A DNA stretch of 23,991 nt from a virus. The position numbers and the translations under genes are program-made. This document shows positions 16,181 through 23,087 of this stretch, piece after piece. The first letter of the stretch is position 1. Each line of letters starts with the position of its first letter. Under the pieces are notes generated by a model. That model was not told the DNA's origin, searched no databases, and worked only from the letters and a program-made list of their open reading frames with translations. The stretch covers positions 1 through 23,991 of the IMG/VR virus record IMGVR_UViG_3300045452_000001. One strand, given 5' to 3'.

Positions 16181-16912
16181 CTACGGGTTCATGTTGGGAA
16201 ACATGCGCTGGGCGGTCGTCAGGGTCTTGGCACTTGCGGCACCGCCACCCACAAACTTCCCGTCCTCGCTCACCTCTTTGCCGACCTTCACAAAGGCCCG
16301 GACGATCTCCGGGTGCTTGTTCAGGCCGGACTCCGTCAGCAGCTTGTTCAGCGCCTCGCTACCCACTGCCTTGAGGCCCCGGTCCGCCAGCGTCAGAGAC
16401 TCGTCGAACTTGTCGCCGCCGAGCTCCTTGTCGGTCTTCAGGGACTCGAGCCAGCCGGCCCGCGTCGTTTCGATCACCTCCATCTGGCGCGCCTGCATTG
16501 CAGGGACCAGCTTTTCGATGAAGGTCTGCGCCGCTTCCTGGGTCAGATCCATGGACTTGGCGAACTCGGAGAAGCTCTTGAGCCCGGCCTCGTCCATCTG
16601 GACGCCTTCGGGCAGCTTGAACGTCTCGTAGCTCTCGGGTGCGCCGGTGGCTTTGGCCTTGCCATCGCCCTGGCCCTTGTCGCCACCCTGGTCGTCGGTC
16701 TTCCCGTCGCCCTGGGCACCGGCCTGAGCCTTGCCGTCGCCGCCTTTGCCGTCCTGGCCGCCAGCGCCGTCGGCGCCCGCGGTCTTTCCGTCGTCAGTGG
16801 CTTGCTGCTTGCCGGCTTGAGGCGCACCAGTAGCGCCCGCTGCAGGCGGGTTAGACGTGGTGCCACCTTGATTGGTGTTGCCAGTGGCGCCAGTCTGGTT
16901 TTCAGTCGTCAT
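16181..16912 (-). CDS. capsid scaffolding protein (243 aa)
   Basis: Residues 1-~90 are a flexible region rich in Gly, Asp, Lys, Ala and Gln with repeated GDGK/DGKGG-like units. The rest follows the common phage scaffold pattern: ESYETFKLPEGVQMDEAGLKSFSEFAKSMDLTQEAAQTFIEKLVPAMQA, then GWLESLKTDKELGGDKFDESLTLADRGLKAVGSEALNKLLTESGLNKHPEIVRAFVKVGKEVSEDG, ending AQRMFPNMNP. Scaffolds guide procapsid assembly and then leave; this one lies immediately upstream of the capsid gene, 14 bases from its start. ATG 16910-16912 overlaps the end of the Bbp19-like gene by 11 bases and has GAGG nine bases upstream. A longer in-frame start upstream (adding 12 residues) would run deeper into that gene and lacks such a site. 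Confidence 0.92.
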   Translation of the reverse strand: MTTENQTGATGNTNQGGTTSNPPAAGATGAPQAGKQQATDDGKTAGADGAGGQDGKGGDGKAQAGAQGDGKTDDQGGDKGQGDGKAKATGAPESYETFKLPEGVQMDEAGLKSFSEFAKSMDLTQEAAQTFIEKLVPAMQARQMEVIETTRAGWLESLKTDKELGGDKFDESLTLADRGLKAVGSEALNKLLTESGLNKHPEIVRAFVKVGKEVSEDGKFVGGGAASAKTLTTAQRMFPNMNP

Positions 16913-17219
16913 TTGCGTTTTCCTCGACCATTCGTGGATACAGCTCACGGCAGTGCGAGTGAATCAGGCCCAGGGTGCGGTAGCCTTCGTTCTTGTTGCC
17001 CTCGACGAATGCCATCTGCATCGCGTTGGTGCTGAACGAGGTCCGGAAGACCCCTGCCCTTTCCAGCAGCCGCCAGACAATCCGGCGGCCCCTCTTGCTG
17101 CTCATCAGCCACTTGAGATCGGACTCCTCGGAATCGCGATCCTGCTTTTCCTTCAGACGCTGCGCTTCATGGGCGGCCTCCTGACTGTCTGTATCCAATG
17201 GATGGAATTCGGTACTCAT
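16902..17219 (-). CDS. Bbp19-family small head protein (105 aa)
   Basis: The core SDLKWLMSSKRGRRIVWRLLERAGVFRTSFSTNAMQMAFVEGNKNEGYRTLGLIHSHCRELYPRMVEE is typical of the Bbp19 family: a small protein encoded between portal and scaffold in BPP-1-like podoviruses, of unknown exact role, probably in the virion head or assembly. Residues 1-35 are polar and acidic or charged. ATG 17217-17219 is the only sensible start, yet it has no Shine-Dalgarno sequence. The predicted -10 of the repeated promoter-like element ends just nine bases upstream, so a transcript made there would have a leader of only a few bases. Its end overlaps the scaffold start by 11 bases. Confidence 0.88.
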   Translation of the reverse strand: MSTEFHPLDTDSQEAAHEAQRLKEKQDRDSEESDLKWLMSSKRGRRIVWRLLERAGVFRTSFSTNAMQMAFVEGNKNEGYRTLGLIHSHCRELYPRMVEENANDD

Positions 17220-17228
17220 CAGGTTCGC

Positions 17229-17262
17229 AATCTATGCGCCGGTCATCCACATAGGTACACCC
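17229..17262 (-). promoter_or_regulatory. late promoter-like element, copy B (before capsid module)
   Basis: Minus-strand GGGTGTACCTAT (17262-17251) begins one base after the portal stop. TAGATT (17234-17229) follows after exactly 16 bases. It shares an additional CCGG and CATAGATTGC with copy A. The predicted start near 17222 is about three bases before the ATG of the Bbp19-like gene. Confidence 0.78.
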
Positions 17263-17263
17263 A

Positions 17264-18931
17264 TCAGGTGTAGCCGGTCGTGCCTTCCATGACGTCGGTC
17301 AGCATGTTCTGCTCGCCGGTCTTGGCCTGAGACATGTTGCGCGCCACGGTGGACTTGTCGACCATCTGCTGGGTCTGCATCTGCTGCGCCATGGCCTCGG
17401 CGCGGCTCTTGCGCACGAACGCAACCTGCTCGGACGGCACGATGAGCTCGGGATCAACGCCGAGCATGTCGGCATAGGCGTCGGCCCAATGGTCGGCGTT
17501 GAACTTGTCCATGACCTCGGGCTTGAACTGGGCGATGTTGCCCAGGTTGGCCACGTAGCGATCGACCGATCCGGTGGCCACGGCACGCTGGGCCTGGGCC
17601 AGGACAGAGACGAACTCGACGTTGAGCTCCATGCCCTGCATCTCGGGGGGCGCCGGCGGCACGATGTTGGCCTCGACCATCCTGGAGAACGTCATCTCGA
17701 TCAGAGGCTCCAGGATCTCGCTGTGCAGGCGCTCGACCACGGGGCCCAGCATCAGCATCTTCTCCTCCTGGCGCTGCGCGATCTCGTAGGCCGTGGTGCC
17801 GGAACGGGTGTCGTTGGCCAGCATCAGGAACAGGTCGGCAAAGAAGCATTGACGCACGCGCTCGCGCACGTCGACGATGTCCTCACGCAGATGCTGCAGG
17901 TTCAGGTTGACCTCGAACGCCGCGCGTACCGCGCCCTGCGGTGTGGCCACCCCGTCATAGTAGGAATGGCCGCCGGGCAGGAAGTTGTTTGGCTTGCCCT
18001 GCATCGAGGATGGCAGCTGCAGGGGCGGCCGGGTCATGTAGTCGATGCCCTGGCCCTTGCGCATGTGCTGCTGCTGCAGCTGCTTGACGTCGCCCAGCGC
18101 ATCCATGCCCGGGGAAGATCCGTATTCATCGCCGCTGCGCACCTTCCAGCGCGGGCACAAGGCGCTGAATTCCTTGAACCCGGACTCGCGCAGGAACTGC
18201 CCGGGCCTGGCGTCGAGCTCGAAATAGACCGACTTCCATGGCATGTTCTTGCTGTTTCGCTTGCGCGGATCTCGGTCGGCGCGCGGCTCGATGACATGCA
18301 TGACCGGGCGCCACTGGTCGAGGTTGCCGCGGTTGTAGGCCGCCTTCGTGCCGTCGGAGACGTTCTCGATGCCAAACTCCTTGACGATCTGCGACACCTT
18401 GAGCTCGAACTCGCGATATAGCGTGTCGGTCTGGCCCTTGAAGTTGGTGGCGATGGCGTACTCGCCGATGGTCAGAGGATGCTGGCAGATGATCGTGTCG
18501 AAGTCCGGCAACACGATCGAGGCCGCGGTCCCGAAGGCCCCGAGCTCCTCATACATCATGTGCAGGCTGCGGTAGGTGTTGCTACGCGCGAACACCATCT
18601 GCATCAGCCTGGTCGTCTCGGCCAGCCACACCTTGACCGCATAGGACTCGTCGAGCTTCGGATCACTGGTGGACAGCCGGAACCAGGGTCGCGCCGGGCT
18701 GGTCATGTTGGACTGCATGCCGGCCGACAGAATGCTCAGTGAGCGCGTGCCGGTGGAGTCGATGATGTTGTTGTGCTTCTTCTCGCCACGGTTGGCCTGG
18801 TTCAGGAAGAACCGCCCGTGACGCGGCAGCAGGAACCGGCTGATGTCTTCCCAGTGCGGGATCCACGAGGAGCGCTCATTCTTGAGCATGCTCCAGCGGA
18901 CGTTCAACTCGTTGCGGGTGGCTTCTGCCAT
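17264..18931 (-). CDS. portal protein (head-tail connector, 555 aa)
   Basis: The opening EATRNELNVRWSMLKNERSSWIPHWEDISRFLLPRHGRFFLNQANRGEKKHNNIIDSTGTRSLSILSAGMQSNMTSPARPWFRLSTSDPKLDES is characteristic of the T7-like head-to-tail connecting (portal) protein family. This protein forms the dodecameric ring at the capsid vertex through which DNA is packed. Further family features are SFGAFGTAA-like (ELGAFGTAASIVL), the SSPGMDALGDVKQLQQQHMRKGQGIDYMTRPPL helix-loop, and GTTAYEIAQRQEEKMLMLGPVVERLHSEILEPLIEMTF. Length is normal. ATG 18929-18931 directly follows the upstream TAA with GGGGG about five bases before it. The stop is immediately followed by promoter-like copy B. Confidence 0.95.
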   Translation of the reverse strand: MAEATRNELNVRWSMLKNERSSWIPHWEDISRFLLPRHGRFFLNQANRGEKKHNNIIDSTGTRSLSILSAGMQSNMTSPARPWFRLSTSDPKLDESYAVKVWLAETTRLMQMVFARSNTYRSLHMMYEELGAFGTAASIVLPDFDTIICQHPLTIGEYAIATNFKGQTDTLYREFELKVSQIVKEFGIENVSDGTKAAYNRGNLDQWRPVMHVIEPRADRDPRKRNSKNMPWKSVYFELDARPGQFLRESGFKEFSALCPRWKVRSGDEYGSSPGMDALGDVKQLQQQHMRKGQGIDYMTRPPLQLPSSMQGKPNNFLPGGHSYYDGVATPQGAVRAAFEVNLNLQHLREDIVDVRERVRQCFFADLFLMLANDTRSGTTAYEIAQRQEEKMLMLGPVVERLHSEILEPLIEMTFSRMVEANIVPPAPPEMQGMELNVEFVSVLAQAQRAVATGSVDRYVANLGNIAQFKPEVMDKFNADHWADAYADMLGVDPELIVPSEQVAFVRKSRAEAMAQQMQTQQMVDKSTVARNMSQAKTGEQNMLTDVMEGTTGYT

Positions 18932-19231
18932 TTAAACCCCCAGCATCGTGTTCTTGCCGAGCGTGAGCAGGGTCGGATCGATGCCCAGCGCCCCGGTCAG
19001 ATTGGTCGAGCCCACCCCGTTCTGGCCTGCCGCTTTGTTCTGGGCCAGGATCCCGAAGACGTCCGGCTTCTTCATGTTGACCTTGTTGAATGCCTGATCG
19101 GCATCGAACTCGGCCTTCTTGGCGCGCTCACGCGCCTGCTCGTTGGCGGACTTCTGGTTGCGCTTCTGCTCCTCGCCGTTGTAGATGTTGTATCCGACAT
19201 AGGTAACAAATGCCGCGACTGCGAATGACAT
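18932..19231 (-). CDS. small conserved phage protein before portal (99 aa), unknown role
   Basis: The first ~17 residues (MSFAVAAFVTYVGYNIY) are hydrophobic and could form a single membrane or virion-core helix. Then comes a charged helix (NGEEQKRNQKSANEQARERAKKAEFDADQAFNKVNMKKPDVFG) and a Gly/Ala/Asn-rich tail (NKAAGQNGVGSTNLTGALGIDPTLLTLGKNTMLGV). Similar small proteins occur next to portal genes in podoviruses, but I do not recognise a function. ATG 19229-19231 lies two bases after the upstream TGA, with GGAGG eight bases before it. The TAA overlaps nothing and is directly followed by the portal ATG. A longer frame (start 19558) would cover the neighbouring gene and is a shadow. Confidence 0.82.
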   Translation of the reverse strand: MSFAVAAFVTYVGYNIYNGEEQKRNQKSANEQARERAKKAEFDADQAFNKVNMKKPDVFGILAQNKAAGQNGVGSTNLTGALGIDPTLLTLGKNTMLGV

Positions 19232-19233
19232 GG

Positions 19234-19716
19234 TCAGGCCTCCAGCTGCTGCGCGCGCTCGTAGGCGATGCCGTCGCGGCGGGTCTGCAGTCGGGCAGAC
19301 TCGTCGGTCATCTCGTCCTCGATGTCGCGGATGTCGGTTTTGTCGGTGCGGACGAAGGTCGTCCAGTAGGTGTCCTGCAGGATCACGCCGGCGCGCTTGA
19401 AGCCCTTGGCCACGGGCAGGACGTGATAGCCGGTCAGGCGCCGCAGGCCCTCGGCAGTCGTGACGACCAGGTCGCCGACCATCACGATGATGTTGTCCTT
19501 GTTCAGCCGAGCGCCAGTCATGACGGTGCCGGCCGGGATGATGATGGTCCTGGCGCACATTCCGCCGTGCACGACGTGGCTGGTCTGCAGGTCGACCTGC
19601 GGCTGCTGCAGCGCGTATTCCTCCAGCGCCTCGATCTTCTCGGGGTCATCGGCGCCAGTGAGCAGCTGAATGACGCGCTGCTCGGTTTCGGGGTCTACCA
19701 GTTCGATCTCAGACAT
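19234..19716 (-). CDS. cupin-like small protein (160 aa), role unknown
   Basis: Residues ~50-122 read as an antiparallel beta-barrel of cupin type: HGGMCARTIIIPAGTVMTGARLNKDNIIVMVGDLVVTTAEGLRRLTGYHVLPVAKGFKRAGVILQDTYWTTFV. The N terminus is an acidic helix (MSEIELVDPETEQRVIQLLTGADDPEKIEALEEYA) and the C terminus is a charged helix that may aid oligomerisation. Cupin-like proteins of this type occur in podovirus head modules; I do not know their job. The gene is the first of the portal transcript. ATG 19714-19716 has no Shine-Dalgarno sequence, and the TAGATT of the upstream promoter-like element ends seven bases before it. The predicted +1 is therefore the A of this ATG, which would make the mRNA leaderless. 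Confidence 0.8.
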   Translation of the reverse strand: MSEIELVDPETEQRVIQLLTGADDPEKIEALEEYALQQPQVDLQTSHVVHGGMCARTIIIPAGTVMTGARLNKDNIIVMVGDLVVTTAEGLRRLTGYHVLPVAKGFKRAGVILQDTYWTTFVRTDKTDIRDIEDEMTDESARLQTRRDGIAYERAQQLEA

Positions 19717-19722
19717 GCGGGC

Positions 19723-19756
19723 AATCTATGGCCCGGCATGTCGGATAGGTACACCC
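19723..19756 (-). promoter_or_regulatory. late promoter-like element, copy A (before portal module)
   Basis: Minus-strand GGGTGTACCTAT (19756-19745) directly abuts the stop of the zinc-ribbon gene. TAGATT (19728-19723) follows after exactly 16 bases. The core GGTGTACC is an inverted repeat (GGT, two bases, ACC), as expected for a protein-binding site. Copies A and B also share CCGG and CATAGATTGC. Confidence 0.78.
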
Positions 19757-20047
19757 TCAGTAGCGTTGATAGATGCCGCAGTTGGCGCAGAGATGGCCAT
19801 CCGGCGTCATGTAGAACAGCTGGTTGCCACATCCACACTCGCGCACCCTCTGGCCAGGCCCCGGGTAAAACTCGAACTTCCACTTGCCTTTCATGGAATG
19901 GCAGGCTGGGCACTCAAGATTTACTGTCCCCGTCGGCGCCGTGGCCGCCCAGGTGTGCCCGCATCCGATACAGAAGGCCTCGCCAGCGCCATGCTGCTCG
20001 ACCTGCTCTCCGGCGGTCCGGCGGCCGAACTCAATGATCTGGCCCAT
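19757..20047 (-). CDS. double zinc-ribbon protein (96 aa), role unknown
   Basis: The protein has two zinc-ribbon-like units: C26-C29 with C46-C49 (FCIGCGHTW ... LECPACHSM), and C71-C73 with C87-C90 (ECGCGNQLFYM ... LCANCGIYQRY). The rest is short and soluble. Zinc ribbons of this kind bind nucleic acid or protein. Placed directly after the large terminase, it could help packaging or regulate late expression, but no named family is clear to me. I chose ATG 20045-20047, which overlaps the terminase stop by one base (TGATG) and has GAGA upstream; a GTG at 20071 would add eight residues inside the terminase gene. Confidence 0.8.
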   Translation of the reverse strand: MGQIIEFGRRTAGEQVEQHGAGEAFCIGCGHTWAATAPTGTVNLECPACHSMKGKWKFEFYPGPGQRVRECGCGNQLFYMTPDGHLCANCGIYQRY

Positions 20048-21624
20048 CAGACGTTCTCGTATGGATCCCACTCGGTCGCGCTGCGCACATCGGCGTGGCG
20101 CTGCGCCACCTCCAGGTCATGCGCGCTGTGCTCCGGCACGGGGTAGGCGAAGGTAAGACAAAGGGCATCGCCATCGTCCGGGCTGGCTAGGCCGCGCTTC
20201 TTCATGCCCTCCTTCGATTCCAGCTGGATCTGGTCGGATGGCGTGAACTGGTACTCGACGCTGGTCAGGTCGACGGCGAGCTCCTCGCAGTCCTCCAGGC
20301 ATCCGATCTTGAGCCACTCCTTGGCCCGGCCCCACATCTCTGCGCGTTTGTTCAGGTAGATGCGCGAGTCGTCCGGCTTGCCACCGAACTGCACCTCGAT
20401 GACCTCATGGCCCAGCTGGCGCAGCCGGTCCACCACGCCACCGCCCACCCCGCCACCGTCCACGAAGCAGACCGGGCGCAGGCCCCAGTGCTGTTTGAGC
20501 CAGGTCAGATGTTCAGCCACCCGGCTGGCCAGCTGCATGGTGTCCAGGCCGCGGTAGCGCTTCGCGCTGATGCTGCGCGCGTCGCGCCCGATGCGGGTGC
20601 GAATCACGCTCTGGTCGTCGCCGAACCGGGCCACGTCGACACCCACGGCACAGGCCCGGCCCACCACAGGCCCGGCCGCGAGCTCGCGCTTCATGGCCTC
20701 GTCCACCAGGCCGCGCGGGATGAACTGCAGGCTCGACGCATTCGGGAAGACGCCGCGCACGCGCACCTTCACAAAGTCGCTGTCCTCGCCGTATTCCTTC
20801 ACCCATCCGTTGAGCAGTTCCTTGTTGGTGATGGCCACCTTGCGGCTGTCGATCTGGCGGGTGTTCCACAGATGGCGCTGACTGCCGAAGCACCGGGAGA
20901 ACGCGCCGGTGTTGCGGGTGGGGTTGCCGAACACGAAATGCATGGGCTCGCCGTCGGTCTTGCCGCCCTCGGCTACCTCCCAGATCTTGTCTGGCACGGC
21001 GCTGGCCTCGTCGAACAGATACCACGGCGTCGAATTGGCCGCGTGCAGGCCGGCGAAGGCCTCGCTGTTTTCCTCGCGGCAGGTCTGGCCCACAACCTTC
21101 CAGGTGTCCGGGTGCTGGGCATGGAACATCTTGAGCGATCCCTTGCCCGTGTTGACCTTGAACCAGTGGGCCGTGCAGCACTTCGCAGTCCATGCCGCGA
21201 TGTTGGCCCAGGTCTTCGTCTCCAGCTGCTGGCCGGTGTTGGCCGTCACCACGCCGTTGCTGTGCGGCCGCGTGCTCATGAGCCAGTCCGTGAGCCATCC
21301 GGCCATGGCGGACTTGCCGATGCCGTGGCCCGAGCTCACGGCCATCTGGATGGGCTTGACGGGGTTCACCCCATCGAATCCGCGATCGCGCACCGCGGCG
21401 CCCAGGTCATCGAGGTACTGGCAGGCCCAGGCATCCGGCCCGAACTCGCAGTTGTAGCGGCTGGCCCACGGCTCCACCAGGCGCACGATCTGGATGGACT
21501 TATCGGTGTCCCATGGGTAGGCGAACATGACAAAGCCCAGCGGGTCGTCGATGAACTCGGCCAGCTGCATGGCCAGCTGCTCGTCCGCGGTCAGCTTGCG
21601 CTCATTGTTCGACGGGTTTGGCAA
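20047..21624 (-). CDS. terL: terminase large subunit (525 aa), TTG start
   Basis: This is the DNA-packaging motor and headful or site-specific nuclease. The ATPase domain has Walker A GHGIGKS (99-105) and Walker B LFDEAS (D205, E206) with the usual 'DK.W' following. The RNase H-like nuclease domain has its acidic residues at GVDVARFGDD (D330), VCFVDGGGVGGGVVDRL (D389) and SPDDGDAL (D486). The start is a TTG (21622-21624) preceded at normal spacing by AAGGAGA; it overlaps the small-subunit gene by 23 bases, so coupled translation is likely. Length and domain order are complete. Confidence 0.97.
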   Translation of the reverse strand: MPNPSNNERKLTADEQLAMQLAEFIDDPLGFVMFAYPWDTDKSIQIVRLVEPWASRYNCEFGPDAWACQYLDDLGAAVRDRGFDGVNPVKPIQMAVSSGHGIGKSAMAGWLTDWLMSTRPHSNGVVTANTGQQLETKTWANIAAWTAKCCTAHWFKVNTGKGSLKMFHAQHPDTWKVVGQTCREENSEAFAGLHAANSTPWYLFDEASAVPDKIWEVAEGGKTDGEPMHFVFGNPTRNTGAFSRCFGSQRHLWNTRQIDSRKVAITNKELLNGWVKEYGEDSDFVKVRVRGVFPNASSLQFIPRGLVDEAMKRELAAGPVVGRACAVGVDVARFGDDQSVIRTRIGRDARSISAKRYRGLDTMQLASRVAEHLTWLKQHWGLRPVCFVDGGGVGGGVVDRLRQLGHEVIEVQFGGKPDDSRIYLNKRAEMWGRAKEWLKIGCLEDCEELAVDLTSVEYQFTPSDQIQLESKEGMKKRGLASPDDGDALCLTFAYPVPEHSAHDLEVAQRHADVRSATEWDPYENV

Positions 21625-22225
21625 TTCGTCTCCTTCCGGCCATCAGGATGTCGGCCACGTTGTCGGTGATGCCGTGCTCGACCTCGACCTTGGTGCGCCA
21701 GCGCCCGGGCTGGCGGTTTGAAAGCCACAAGGCCGCGGCGCCGGTGTCCGGCGGGTAGCGCTTGACCGTGGGCGTGATGACGATCTCCGACCCGCCATTC
21801 ATTCCGAGCGACACCGTGCGGATGTCGTCCTCGGGGTGCTCGTACCCCTTCGCCCGCTGGAACAGGGAATGGGCAATCTCGGCGTCGGCCAGATCCTTGC
21901 CCCTGGAGAGTGCCTCCGAAAATTGGGCGTGCTCGTTCTTCCACAGGTAGATGGTCGACACCGCCACACCGAAGAAATCGGCCAGCTTCTTGTCCGTCAG
22001 GGCATCGTCCGCCTCCCGGTACAGCAGACACAACTTGTAGGCCTGCTCGGCGAACTCGGGCCGGTAGGAGCTCGGCCGCCCCCTCCCCGGCTTGTCTTCC
22101 ACAACCTCGGCCACGACCTTTTCCACAGGCATGGCCTTGGCCTGCGGCTTTTTCTGGGCGACCTTCTTGGCCACCGGCTTCTTCGCCGCGGCCTTTTTGG
22201 GCTCAGGTTTCTTTTTCGTCGGCAT
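21602..22225 (-). CDS. terS: terminase small subunit (207 aa) with lysine/alanine-rich N-terminal tail
   Basis: From residue ~47 the protein is a phage small terminase-type HTH protein: GRPSSYRPEFAEQAYKLCLLYREADDALTDKKLADFFGVAVSTIYLWKNEHAQFSEALSRGKDLADAEIAHSLFQRAKGYEHPEDD, then SEIVITPTVKRYPPDTGAAALWLSNRQPGRWRTKVEVEHG. The HTH lies about 77-97. It recognises the packaging site and stimulates the large subunit encoded immediately downstream, with a 23-base overlap. Residues 1-31 are a histone H1-like tail of KK, KP and KA units (KKAAAKKPVAKKVAQKKPQAK) that probably binds DNA nonspecifically. ATG 22223-22225 overlaps the upstream gene by 23 bases and has AGGG upstream; a start at the Met before residue ~33 would remove the tail. 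Confidence 0.92.
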   Translation of the reverse strand: MPTKKKPEPKKAAAKKPVAKKVAQKKPQAKAMPVEKVVAEVVEDKPGRGRPSSYRPEFAEQAYKLCLLYREADDALTDKKLADFFGVAVSTIYLWKNEHAQFSEALSRGKDLADAEIAHSLFQRAKGYEHPEDDIRTVSLGMNGGSEIVITPTVKRYPPDTGAAALWLSNRQPGRWRTKVEVEHGITDNVADILMAGRRRIAKPVEQ

Positions 22226-22478
22226 GCTCCACCCTACGGATCAGCACCATCTTGAACCCGGCGATGGTCTGGGACCGGCATTTACCCTTGCAATACTTCC
22301 GCGCCATGCCCTTGGAGATCTCGAACTTCGCGGCCAGGCGCCCGTATCCCCACTTATCCACATGGTGCAGGGTCAGCAGCAGGTCGATCTCGGCGTCTGT
22401 GAGCTTGGCCTGGTGATGATCCTGGCCAATCCGGTAGCCCTTCTCGTTGACCGCGACCTGCATCTGGACGACCGCCAT
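22203..22478 (-). CDS. helix-turn-helix DNA-binding protein (91 aa)
   Basis: The middle, KLTDAEIDLLLTLHHVDKWGYGRLAAKFEISKGMARKYCKGKCRSQ, has the shape of a compact HTH (turn near 'FEISKG'), as in small phage regulators and resolvase- or sigma-region-4-like HTH proteins. The preceding YRIGQDHHQAKLTD is typical of a group of phage HTH proteins located just upstream of terminase genes. ATG 22476-22478 is one base after the previous stop, with GGAG ten bases upstream. It is the only small DNA-binding protein in the window that is a plausible activator of the repeated late promoter-like elements, but no sequence data connect them. Confidence 0.8.
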   Translation of the reverse strand: MAVVQMQVAVNEKGYRIGQDHHQAKLTDAEIDLLLTLHHVDKWGYGRLAAKFEISKGMARKYCKGKCRSQTIAGFKMVLIRRVEHADEKET

Positions 22479-22479
22479 C

Positions 22480-22728
22480 TCACCGCTCCGGATCCTGGAC
22501 GTGCTGGAACAAGTCGGGAAAGCGTCGGCGCGCCAGGGCCTGGGCCTGCTCGATGGCCTTCACCCTGGCCAGAGGATCACCAGGCGGGATAGGCGTCTGC
22601 GCCGCACGCACCAGCGCCATGCGCGCGTCGAACGGCAGATGCTGACTCACCGGCGGCGCCTGCGTCGCCCATGTGGTGCGAATGGGGGGGGTATTGGCCT
22701 GGGCAATGGCCTCGGTTTTGTCGTTCAA
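22480..22728 (-). CDS. small hypothetical protein (82 aa), TTG start
   Basis: The start TTG (22726-22728) overlaps the RusA stop as TTGA and has GGAGGA at good spacing. The peptide is Ala, Gln and Pro-rich (NDKTEAIAQANTPPIRTTWATQAPPVSQHLPFDARMALVRAAQTPIPPGDPLARVKAIEQAQALARRRFPDLFQH). It has a possible C-terminal helix and no family I recognise. Codon positions 12-14 hold a run of eight C (G on the plus strand, 22684-22691). Position in a strongly coupled operon and a proper ribosome site argue that it is real. Confidence 0.65.
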   Translation of the reverse strand: MNDKTEAIAQANTPPIRTTWATQAPPVSQHLPFDARMALVRAAQTPIPPGDPLARVKAIEQAQALARRRFPDLFQHVQDPER

Positions 22729-23087
22729 GTTGTCTCCTCCATGTGGCTGATCTGCACCTTGACCATGCCGCCCAGCTGATCGGACACCACCGGCGGCTTG
22801 ATCTTGAATCGCTTGTCGTTCACGCCCATGGCATCGGCCAGGCCGTCGAGGCCCGACTTCATGCTGGCGATCAGGTTGTCCCCGTCTCGATCCCGCCGGC
22901 TGGGCGGGTAGAACGTCATCTCGACGCGGATGTCGCCCATCCCGGGCGCGATCACCTTGGCCTGCTTGGCCAGGGCGAAGCACGCCAGTCGGTAGGCCTT
23001 CTTGGCCTTGGCCAGCACGGCCCAATGCACCCGGGCGTTCGGGCTCAGTTCCTTGGTCGGCCATGGGAATGTCACCTCCTGGATCAC
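22725..23087 (-). CDS. rusA: RusA-like Holliday junction resolvase (120 aa), GTG start
   Basis: RusA family endonucleases cut four-way junctions formed during phage recombination and replication so that DNA can be packaged. The family core is clear: the 'LSPNARVHW' start, a beta/helix mid-part, and the catalytic section RRDRDGDNLIASMKSGLDGLADAMGVNDKRFK. The acidic residues D68, D70 and D91 are candidates for the three catalytic Asp of E. coli RusA. Length is normal. GTG 23085-23087 overlaps the previous stop as GTGA and is preceded by GGAGGT seven bases upstream; longer frames would run into the HNH gene. The neighbours are NinB- and Ref-like proteins, a common late recombination set. Confidence 0.93.
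   Translation of the reverse strand: MIQEVTFPWPTKELSPNARVHWAVLAKAKKAYRLACFALAKQAKVIAPGMGDIRVEMTFYPPSRRDRDGDNLIASMKSGLDGLADAMGVNDKRFKIKPPVVSDQLGGMVKVQISHMEETT

Noticed and set aside
15126-16631. Plus-strand frame of 501 codons opposite the capsid and scaffold genes
   Set aside because: Antisense to well supported structural genes; no ribosome site or domain seen.
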